DNA of 64,000 bases from Aporrectodea caliginosa (lineage: Eukaryota > Annelida > Clitellata > Crassiclitellata > Lumbricidae), in NCBI GenBank assembly GCA_020284085.1, contig JACEVL010000480.1, positions 1,313,779-1,377,778 of the forward strand, written 5' to 3'. The position numbers and the translations under genes were made by a program. How positions within the stretch are numbered: position 1 is the first letter of the stretch; each line of letters begins with the position of its first letter. Below, piece by piece: positions 47,504-64,000 of the stretch. The notes below the pieces were generated by a model. That model was not told the DNA's origin. It searched no databases and worked only from the letters and a program-made list of their open reading frames with translations.

Positions 47504-48486
47504 GCTTTGAAGCTAAGGATAATGTTGAGACTGAATTCGGGACATGATCCAGAAGTACAGACAATTGTAATTATAATTAAACATTTGTATGGTGCCGTTC
47601 ATAGAGCAGGACTAATACTTCAAAGCGCCGTTGTTGCGGCTGCCACAAGAAAGATTTTGGCGTGCGTTCTACGTAAGTAAGCTAAGTATTATTCTTTATT
47701 AAACAACCTGTCAAACAACAGCCTGGCGAACTTGGTTAAATAATAAAAAGAACCAATAGTAAAAACAAAGTTTTTACTATATCCATCTAGTATCCTATAA
47801 TCCGTCATATTAAGCAGTTACCTCTACAAATATATAGTCCGCGTTCATTTTACAACATAGCGTCCGTTTAATCAAGCACCGCACCCGTTTCTGTTGCAGC
47901 CAATGGCAACGCTGGCCAATCACAACGCTGCGTGTCGGAAAAGGGGATTCCCCGATTCGAAAAGTTTAGTCCCCGATTCTATAAGCTAGCCTTTTTTGGG
48001 GGAGCTGAAATTTTGACAGAATGAAGTGTGTGCGAGGGCGAGTCTGTCTGCCAAGTTTCACGACGATTGAATGATTGTAAGTGATCGAACTAGTCGTCGC
48101 AAGATTTGACTTTTTAGCCTGTGGCTCAAGCAAGCAATCAAGCAAGATTGCAAGATTGCAAGCAAGCAAGATTCCCGCAAGTTAAACTAGATGGATAAAA
48201 ATACACGATTTTCATCTACGTCAGATAAACAATATGCGAACAGCTTTCTGTCTATAAATTTTTGTCACATGCTGTCTTGACCCTGTCACGAGATCTTGGC
48301 CTCTAAGCTATAAATCCTCGGTTTGACGGGTGGAAGCAGCCTGTGGAGGACATGTCCCGGGTTGCCAAGGACTGCCGCAAATAAAGTGGAATCGGCTTGG
48401 CGACATAGTTGCTCGATTGAAGGATTATTATAGGGAAGGCATCGCAGCCTGTTTTCCCCCTTTCTTGCTAACCAGCGTATCCCCAC
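47504..48486. other. Unassigned, with a CCAAT doublet
   Basis: No gene is recognised. At 47900-47935 two CCAAT boxes (AGCCAATGG and GGCCAATCA) lie 17 bp apart in G+C-richer sequence. No coding region follows on either strand, so I do not call a promoter. 'caagcaag/attgcaag' simple repeats lie near 48130-48175. Confidence 0.35.
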
Positions 48487-49552
48487 CATAGAACGAGAAT
48501 TCGTGACTTCAGGCTTTAATATTCGTAAATATTCGTGAATATTAGGGCATTTTTAATATTCGTAAATATTCGTAAATATTCGCTGACGACGTAACTGTTT
48601 TTGCTAACTAATTTAAGATTACTAATTAAGAACATGTGTGACCAGGGTCCCCGGCAACCTATAGAGCCAAAGGCAAAAAACTCACTCAAGTTTTGTGGTG
48701 CCGAGGCGGGAGGTCGCTCACACAACGTTGTTGGTACAATAAAAAGCATAATTTGCGCGCTGAATTTGAATGGTGATTCATGCACATTGTGAGAGCCAAC
48801 TAAATGATAAACTTTTTGTATAATGTTACAGGCAGATTGAGTTTCTCGCTCGCTCGCTCGCTTGCTGTCTCCCTCTCACTCACACTCACTCTCAGTCTGG
48901 CTTTATCCGTCTCTCTATGATGTATCTCCCTCTCAGTCCGTCTGTTTCTGTCTCTTTTTGTCTCCGTGTGTGCGTGCGTGCGTGTGCGTGTGTGTCTGCA
49001 GTCTAGATCGCCTAACTCCGAAAACCCCGCACTCAGCCACTCAGCATGGGCAATGCCAGTATTATGAATAAGATTCACGTTTCAATGAGTTCCAATGAGG
49101 CGCTTCGTTATAAAGTCGCTGTATGTTGTTTTCATAATTATTGATGTCACTCGTCCGGGTCCAAATACGAAATAGCTATGCCGCTCAGTGCCAGCCCGTA
49201 CTCCATGGCCAGCCTTAGGTTAGGTATAGGAGATATAGGCAGCTGTCTAAGGCGGCATTTATCAAGAGGCGGCAAATTCCGGCAAAACACATGATCGGCC
49301 TATTCAGCCATTTGAGACTTGAACAATAAACTAGGTGAAGTTACTGATATAGGATGAGTAACTGTAACATGTAACTGTTCTAACGCCTAGTTTTTAGCAC
49401 TGAATTTTGTACAATTAATCCCGGATCTTGAAGAATTAAGAATTAAAGGAAATTTTAAAAAAGTTAATATTCGTTGGCCATTTTAATATTCGTCAATATT
49501 CGTAAATTTATAAAAATCTTAATATTCGTAATATGCGCATACTCGTTCTATG
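48487..49552. mobile_element. hAT-type element, 1066 bp, with TATTCG subterminal repeats
   Basis: Ends CATAGAACGAG are perfect inverted repeats flanked by a perfect 8-bp duplication ATCCCCAC (48479-48486 and 49553-49560). Many copies of 'aatattcgtaaatattcg' lie inside each end in inverted orientation. The interior has a TC/TG microsatellite (48840-49000) and a segment shared with 32478-32560 (49186-49300). No transposase is seen. Confidence 0.87.
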
Positions 49553-49689
49553 ATCCCCACCATGCATGGGCAGCGTATAACAGAGGAACCACCGTGGTCG
49601 CGCTCGTGGAGCCTGGGGCCAGACAATCCATGGACAGTCAGTGTGCGCAGGGCGTACATACTATTATAACAACCTGAGTTTATAGTGAC

Positions 49690-50065
49690 AGTAGGTGAAA
49701 CAGTAGGCTATGTCTCGGTTGAATTTGGTAGCATGGCTCCGGTCTTCCAGAAAGGCATTAATGCAATTGTAGATGCAGTCTGATATTGGCATCTCAGCTA
49801 TTTGCTCCGTCAGGTAAGAATGCCGTTACCCTGTCGAAAGCTTTAGATAAGTCCAAAGCGATGAGGTAGACATACTGATTAGCTCCCAATAGTTCTGTGA
49901 GGCTGAAGGTCAGTGCTACCAGGGCCAACGTAGTGGAACCTGTCGGTAGAAATGAGTAATGGTCGGTGAAGTCCGGTTTAATTTGGGTTCAAACAGGATA
50001 GAGATTAAAAGGATATTCGTTTACTTTTTCAACTAAGAGACCGGGGACTGGGTGGATGGAGTAAC
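49690..50065 (-). pseudogene. Non-LTR reverse transcriptase fragment (motif A region)
   Basis: The minus strand reads TGSTTLALVALTFSLTELLG, then NQYVYLIALDLSKAFDRV (motif A, catalytic Asp), then a break and ISDCIYNCINAFLEDRSHAT. The order matches the finger/palm region of non-LTR reverse transcriptases. Stops and a shift show it is dead. Confidence 0.75.
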
Positions 50066-51250
50066 ATGGAACTCGGGCAGTAAGTAAATAGAAGTCATAA
50101 CAGCCGTTCTTGGGTGGATGATGTGAATAAAGTGCAGCGGTTTCCCAGCGATTGGATGCTAGCTGTCGTCTGAAATATGGAGGTCATCAATGGTCTCTTC
50201 TTTCTCTGCGTCTCCCTGTCTCTTCTCGGTCGTGGATTAAACACAACCAAAGAATCTACGAAGATTAAGGTTGTTTGGAACTGCAAGATTGGAAATATGG
50301 AACTGCTGAGGCCCACATCAGTGACAGTGTCGTGTCACGTTTGAAGGATAGCGTCATATGATCTATTTGGTTGTTGTGGGTGGCGTGCAGGGAGACACCG
50401 CGTGCACGTCCGTCACGCAACACTCCACGGTCTACACCCAGAGTTTGGCGAAGGATTGTCCAGAGTGCCAGCCAATGCTCGTCCAGGGTCAGTTGGCTGC
50501 GAGCGACTAACGTACCATAAGAGCCGACGTTGAACCACCAACTGAAATATCCCGCCAGGCACAACCTATCATTTCGACGTGAAAAGAATCAGGTAAAATC
50601 CACCGTCTCTATATCTCCTAAATCCTACCAACCACGCAAAGCCGCATGCCCTGGAACACCTAGACGCGGATATTCGATCCTACGACCAGACCGTCGTTAT
50701 ACGGCTGCCAACTTTTGATTTAGCGATTCCGGGATGACTGACTGCAGTCACTCGATGTGCCATTATCAATTTACCCTGTCTATGTCGCTGTATTATAACG
50801 AAGGCGCTGGAAAGGGGAACCGATGGAGCGTAGGACACAAAGCTAAGCAACCTAAGCAACTAAGTGTCAGTGGTTTGCAAGGTTTGAAAACTGCAATCCG
50901 GCGCTGTCCAATATCCGATGTTGAGCCAAAACGCCAGATGTGATAGAGAAAGAACAGAACGCAAACTTCATCGTGAAACTTGTCGAGTTTAGTGTGCGAA
51001 AAACAAGAACAACATTTGGTGAAGTGGACATTTACACCAAATTCCGGGACAATTTGGGATCAATCCGGGACACGGGACGCACAAGGCCGATTCTGGGACT
51101 GTCCCGGCGAATCTGGGACGATTGGCAGCCATACGTCGTTATCATATTTCAGCACCACGCCTATGTACAAATGTGTAGGCTTATAGGAAGCTACGCCTTA
51201 TTTCGAGAGACACTCAAGAGGCCGTCGCAATTTACTATAGATTGAATTTG
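50066..51250. other. Unassigned transposon-rich spacer
   Basis: No domain is recognised. A 'tgggac/tcccgg'-rich patch at 51040-51125 may be part of another element. Confidence 0.35.
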
Positions 51251-52480
51251 GGGTTCTCCATCTTTCAGCCACAGCTGGAGATTGATAGGGGGAATGGAGG
51301 AGGTTCTGTGGATCATACTTAAAGGGGAGGGGATATGCTATTACAAAGGAGCCATCAATGACCCCCGGCCACCGGTAAATAGTATAGACCATCTTGTTGA
51401 GAGTTTCGATTCTCTGGCCACTGATCTGGAGGAGATCAGTGGCTTGCTGGATAATGTGATGATTCTGGGGGAGACTTTTGTATATTTTATTATAGATGGT
51501 CTTCGTAAAATACAGTTCTGTAATCTATTTGTAAGCAAGTCTTGAAGCAAAATTTAAATATGTCAAACTGTGAAATCTACTATCAGAACAAAACATTCCA
51601 CCAACTGTGGAGCACGATGCAGCAAATCGGAAGACAAATGGGAGGAGGAGCAGGGCATCCTACCAGTTACGCACACCCAACCAGTTAGCGGGATGCATGA
51701 CCCACCTTGCGGGGGAAAAACTGGAACTTCGTCACGGAGTGCCCAACACCTGCTGGGGCCTTTGAAAAATGTTACACTTTATAAATGCGGTGTTTGATCT
51801 ACACTTCCCAATTAGGCATATTGTGATCCAGCATATATGACACCAGTAATTAAATACCTGCTCCGAAAGCGTAACAATATGCTGAAGAGGAAAAGAGGAG
51901 AAGCAGCTGAAGCCCTATCCAAAAAGATCAGCACTATGATTACTTGTAGTAATTCCACCTCGTTGGAACGCTTCCGTTAGGGGGGCCGTGGGGGGACGAG
52001 GGAGCTGTGGTCCGAGGTAAATTGGATCCGCGGAGAGGGGCGGAGAACCGCACTTCCGACGGAAAGTGTCGCCACGGTCGCATCACTAAACCAGTACTCT
52101 GGAGGTATCTCTCAGGACGCCCACCACACGCCGCCCTTATTTAAATCTACGGTGGTGGATGGCACCATGGCTGTCATTGATGAACTTACAGGTTGCCAGC
52201 ATCAATAGGAAAACTTGAAAAGTTCATATTTGATTGATTGATATTGTGCCGCTTCTTTCATCCTTTCCTACTCGATCCTCAACTCAACCAGGAATTCGCA
52301 GATCAATACGACCTTCGACCGACTTGCTCAACCACGGTGGCAATTACTGCGCTACTAACGGACCTTCTGGAACTCCTCCGAGAAAACCATTTATGTACAT
52401 TTCACATCGTTGGATTTCACAAAAGCATTCTAGCCTGGCCGAGTAATTAGCCGGAATGCCAATACCTGATTGTATTTACA
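51250..52480 (+). pseudogene. Non-LTR retrotransposon remnant (endonuclease tail to reverse transcriptase start)
   Basis: Three + strand pieces follow the order of one element. 51282-51545 (CYYKGAINDPRPPV, then DNVMILGETF) resembles the end of an AP-like endonuclease. 51850-52200 reads LKYLLRKRNNMLKRKRGEAA, then SGGISQDAHHTPPLFKSTVV, like the linker. 52238-52450 reads LNQEFADQYDLRPTCSTTVA, then ITALLTDLLELLREN, the start of the reverse transcriptase. Frames are broken. It ends about 100 bp before duplicated block B begins. Confidence 0.65.
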
Positions 52481-52582
52481 ATTGGATTATCGCCTTCCTT
52501 GAGGACCGTGAGCATAGAACAAAATTTAACGAAACCATTAATTAAACCTCTAATTAAAATAAATGCAAGCATTGTCATGTGA

Positions 52583-53037
52583 CAAGTATCAGTTTCTCCT
52601 GCCATTGTCAAGGGTTTGGAAAAGTCGGAGAGCACAGGAAATTTTAACAAGGGTTTCACTTTTATTTTTGAAGATTAAAGACTGAAATAATGATCAGAAA
52701 TCAGCCTGGTTGAACTTGCGTTGATACTCTATGTCACATAATTCCACCTTGAGTATTATTAACAGATATTAATTATTAATTAGCAACTTCTGTAGCACTG
52801 ATCTCCACTGCACTGGGCATCATCAACTGATGGTGCAACAAACCCAAGTGATGGCAATACATACACATCCAGAAGATCAGTCCGTTGAGACAGACAGTCT
52901 ATAATGAGTGGATAAGTATTCTTACACATAAGTTATAAGTTGAGAACAAAGGTATTTCATGCGAAGTAGTGGTTACTGGTTAGTCAATTTTGTTATTGGT
53001 CCTCACTCCTCACTATACAATTTGCTTTCAACGTGAA
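52583..53037 (+). repeat. Left edge of duplicated block, copy B (orphan POLR2B 3' flank)
   Basis: This is the ~440-bp match to 31068-31510 in the same orientation, 21.5 kb downstream. No POLR2B exon precedes it. It marks where the duplicated segment begins. Confidence 0.95.
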
Positions 53038-53295
53038 TAATAATGATAATATAATATTCTTGAATGAAGCGCCTGACAAACGTACATGTACATGTTATGA
53101 CGATTAAACAATTAACAAAAACACAAATTACAGGAGACATAAATCAACAAAGTTGCAGCCATGCAAGGCGCAAGCTCATTGTACTTTGCTGCCACCTAGG
53201 GAATGAAGGCATGAGGCCCAGGGGCCTTACGGGAATCGAACCAGGTCCGTGAGCACTGCAGGCAAGAGTGTTATCCTTTATACTATCAAGTATTA
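53035..53295 (-). mobile_element. tRNA-Gly-derived SINE
   Basis: Reading down from 53295 the minus strand gives 'agtataaaggataacactct', then TTGCCTG (Gly GCC-like loop), then 'ggacctggttcgattcccgt' (B box). This is close to a tRNA-Gly(GCC) 5' region but with poor acceptor pairing. A ~190-bp body ends in an ATTATTATT-like tail near 53040. There is no counterpart in block A, so it inserted after the duplication or was lost there. Confidence 0.65.
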
Positions 53296-54109
53296 ATTTG
53301 AGTTTTTGGGTAGTCACATATTTTTTGGACATTAACGAGGTTTCGTTTCTTTAATGTCCTATTTTGTAATGACTAATGCCTTCCAAACGATTAAGCCTAT
53401 ATGTTATATCTCTTAATAGTTCTCTTAAAATGTAACTTTTAACACGTTAACAGTGAGAGTGTACTTAAAGTGTACAACTGGGAAACCAATGCAGCTCGTC
53501 GTTAAAGTGTTAAAAGGGGTTTAAACAATAATTGCAGACTTTGAGTAGGGTTAATGATGACAACCGCATCCGCTGCAACTCTTCAACCCTGCTTACGAAG
53601 AAAGCATTTTAGCCTGAGGTGATTCAACCCTCAACTCATGCGAAAAATCTGACCTTGGTGGATCTTCTATAAAAGTTCTGAACCCTTAGAACAGTGATTA
53701 CATGTGCCATGTAATGCCAATTTGAATATACATTGCACAAATCAAGTCGACTTTAAACCGGTGCATTTATCAGTGTAGCCTTTTGCTTGCAAACATGCAC
53801 ACAATGTTATGTTGAGAAATTGAATATGCGAAATCCTTTTGGTGGTACTTTCACAAGCATAGGACATCAAAGAAATGTACAACGACACTTACAGACAACC
53901 TTGTATAGATTTAACCTCATTGTATATGTAATGTAAATGTCTGGTAGTTTCTCAGCGTTTTATTTGAGATGAGTCAATGTTATAGCAGTGCTGAAGTTGC
54001 TGTCATCCATGACTGAAGAAAATAGTTCCTTCATACAGATTAAAGTCTTGGATAAGAAGTGTAAGTACTTCATTTTCTTAGTCTCAGCACATAAGGGCAT
54101 AGACTCGGC
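53296..54109. other. No gene recognised
   Basis: Apart from the ~70-bp dispersed repeat at 53440-53515, I see nothing assignable in this stretch. Confidence 0.4.
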
Positions 54110-54215
54110 CACTTCTCCTCCTCGTCCTCCTTCTTCTCCTCCTCCCCTCCTCCTCCTAGTCCTTCTTCTCCTCCTCCTCCTCCATCTCCATCATCTCCTC
54201 CTCCTCCTCGTCTCC
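54110..54215. repeat. (TCC)n polypyrimidine tract
   Basis: Imperfect TCC/TTC repeats over about 100 bp, with the purine strand on minus. It lies downstream of the BRICHOS copy B stop. Confidence 0.9.
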
Positions 54216-54717
54216 TGATAGTCCAGTTGTAACGTACTGGACCGTCTGCTGGGTCAGAATATTTTATTTTTTGAGGATTGGACTTCATCTGCACCCCCTC
54301 CCCTCATTCACTCGACAGGAATGAATGAGTAAAGACCGAAGTTTATAATAGAAACAGCTTTCAAACACAAATCGCACAGATTCGCATTCTGTGTCTTCGC
54401 GTAATAATAATATTATTGTTGTACATGCAATGCTATAATATACTAATAATACTTGTAAACGGAAAGAATCTAAGGGAACAAACCCGAGTCACACAAAATC
54501 AGATTAACCGAAATAAGATAGCTGTATTGTTTTTCTTAAAATCTCAAACAATGAACGAAATTAAGCTTTAATAGCTAAAAGCCTGAGGCGAAAAAGTGAC
54601 ATTGGCGTCGTTATGAAGTCAGAGCCTTTGCAGAAGCGGTTCGTTATTTCTTGGCGTTTTCAAGCCGCAGTTTCGATTGCGATTTATAAGTTCTTAGGAT
54701 GCGTGTCACAACCCTAA

Positions 54718-62442
<7,725 letters not shown>

Positions 62443-62582
62443 CTTTGATCTGATGCTCTAAGACGTGGACAGCAACGGACGAGTAGTTCTCTTCACGACT
62501 TCTTCTTCCGATGTCTCTTTGGCTTCGATGCAACTCTGTTCATGTACCACCGACGACGACGATGGTGCAGCTTAAGGCATCG

Positions 62583-62592
62583 CTATTTATAT
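62583..62592 (-). promoter_or_regulatory. TATA box of BRICHOS copy B
   Basis: The minus strand reads ATATAAATAG, about 140 bp before the start codon at 62442. The leader between them and some 60 bp upstream are conserved with copy A (43195-43430). Confidence 0.7.
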
Positions 62593-63249
62593 GTTTCTAG
62601 AAGGAAGTGGAGACCAGGAAGAACGCGCATGATCGTGATCGTTCCAGGGTTGACTGTTAGCGAGATGGTGTGATCGGCGTGTCCTTTCTTGTCTTCGAGA
62701 TCCATAATTGGCCTACATAGGTTGTTTACTTATAGACCTGTCCTAGACTGCACAGATACGTGATCCTCATTTTAATTCTGTAATGCGCCCAAGTTTAAGT
62801 GAGCTAAGCGGATCAACACTTGAAAATTAATATCGGGCAAAATGGGGCATTAAGCATCGGAACAACTCCGCCAGACAAAGTCGTTCAACAAAGATTCCGA
62901 TGGCTTCGTGCCAGTTGACCGAATGCCAGACAATGCACCAAATGCAAGACTCAAGGAAAGAGAAACAAGTGCAGACCAAGACTACGCTGGATAGACAATG
63001 TAAATGAGTACATAACATCACTTGGACTGACACTAAGGGGAGCAATGGACTTGACAAATGACCGAGGACAATAGAGATCATTAATAATATTCTATGCATG
63101 GCGTCAGGAACTGATGATGATGATGATGATGAGTCTGGGGCATAATGGGATATTATTTTAAGAATTGGGCTACTTCACAAATCCGAAATCCGGTGCGAAC
63201 ATAGGCTGTTAGTTGTAGCGCATTTTCACGTTCTCATGCTTGTCGATAT

Positions 63250-63432
63250 CGCACTTTTAATTTTTATTTTTTGCAACGAAATAACGATGAATTTTCGTTG
63301 GTGTTATTTCATTATAGTTATACTTATAGTTAATGGTATTTTTAGTTACAGTAATAGTTATCGTAAACGACATTTTTTTATTTTCGATAACGAATATTTT
63401 CGTTGCCGTTATCGTTAAAGAGTATCACACTG
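63250..63432. mobile_element. Right part of the GTTATAG hAT-type element
   Basis: It matches 44250-44390 ('cgttatcgttaa', 'agtatcacactg' end). The left end is missing, so it is truncated. Confidence 0.65.
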
Positions 63433-63539
63433 ATGCTTATTTGATGTCATAGTTAACATAAACTCGTTGCTTTCTTCAACGCAATATGCAATCAAGCAGA
63501 CATTAGGACATTAGGTACTGACTAATTCAGTCATTTATT

Positions 63540-64000
63540 TTGAGCATTTATATAGCGCCTTTTCAAGAACCTACTCAGGAGCGCTCCAAGCCTAGCCACA
63601 ACTATATGGAAAGACTTGAGCGACTTGTAAACTTGCCGGGTGGACCACAAGTAAAGAGCGGAGCTCAAGCGGGAGATCATTCCAGATGGAAGGGCCCACA
63701 ACCGAAAAAGCACGGCGCTCTCTGATAGCCAAGAGAGCCCGTTCGGCTAGGAGCTCACCCCTGGTCGCAGAGCGAAGCACCCGACGCGTTGCGACGTCGG
63801 GCACTGAGCAGCGCAAGTAAGATGGAGTGAATCCAAGAACGAAACCAGAGCATCAATGCGGTATGAAATCCACTGAGACGCAGACAGCCAATGCAACACA
63901 TTTCGCATGTGTGTAGAGACAGGAGAGAACTTAGGAATAATAAGCCAAGCAACCAAGCGTTGAACCCGATCTAGTCGCCACAGGACCTCAATGAGAGGAC
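63540..64000 (-). pseudogene. Non-LTR reverse transcriptase C terminus, runs off the window
   Basis: On the minus strand two overlapping frames read MRNVLHWLSASQWISYRIDA, then LRSATRGELLAERALLAI, then RRAFSVVGPSIWNDLPLELR. This is the standard end of a CR1-like reverse transcriptase. The 3' end 'atttatatagcgcc' near 63547 is the usual tail of these elements. A frameshift lies near 63780. Confidence 0.78.

Noticed and set aside
47900..47935. Divergent promoter with two CCAAT boxes
   Set aside because: No gene starts nearby on either strand, and the flanks are transposons.
53222..53295. Functional tRNA-Gly
   Set aside because: The head resembles tRNA-Gly(GCC), but the stems are imperfect and a SINE body with tail follows.

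Overview
The window is genomic DNA from an invertebrate animal. It has spliced genes with GT-AG introns, many decayed non-LTR retrotransposons, hAT- and piggyBac-type DNA elements, tRNA-derived SINEs and long (TTA)n arrays. The two BRICHOS antimicrobial-peptide-type precursors point to a lophotrochozoan, most likely an annelid. That assignment is inference.

Region 1 (1-4.8 kb, + strand) holds the last four recognisable exons of a SPEF1/CLAMP-like flagellar protein. Its N-terminal exons lie left of the window.

Region 2 (6.9-31.6 kb, + strand) holds a complete POLR2B gene (RNA polymerase II subunit RPB2). It has 24 coding exons, including a 7-codon first exon at 7006-7027. The rebuilt reading frame is about 1173 aa, within one residue of the human length, apart from one extra A in exon 22 (29436-29439). 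The introns contain dated insertions: hAT-type elements with 8-bp target-site duplications, a deleted piggyBac, SINEs, retrotransposon ends and decayed copies of POLR2B's own exon 7 and exon 17 edges.

Region 3 (31-62.7 kb) is the most interesting part. A block of 10-12 kb is present twice in direct orientation (31.07-43.43 and 52.58-62.66 kb), separated by about 9 kb of transposon-rich DNA. Each copy starts with sequence from the POLR2B 3' flank and carries one minus-strand gene of six coding exons. Each gene encodes a type II membrane-anchored BRICHOS precursor that ends in a furin site (RVKR or RSKR) and a short two-cysteine C-terminal peptide. This is the layout of the annelid BRICHOS antimicrobial peptides (arenicin, alvinellacin, nicomicin, capitellacin). 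Both genes are intact, with conserved TATA boxes. The precursor body is conserved between copies, while the predicted mature peptides differ strongly (18 aa, cationic; 21 aa, very hydrophobic).

Region 4 (62.7-64 kb) holds a partial hAT-type element and the 3' end of a non-LTR retrotransposon that runs off the window. Most remaining space is repeats or sequence in which I recognise nothing.
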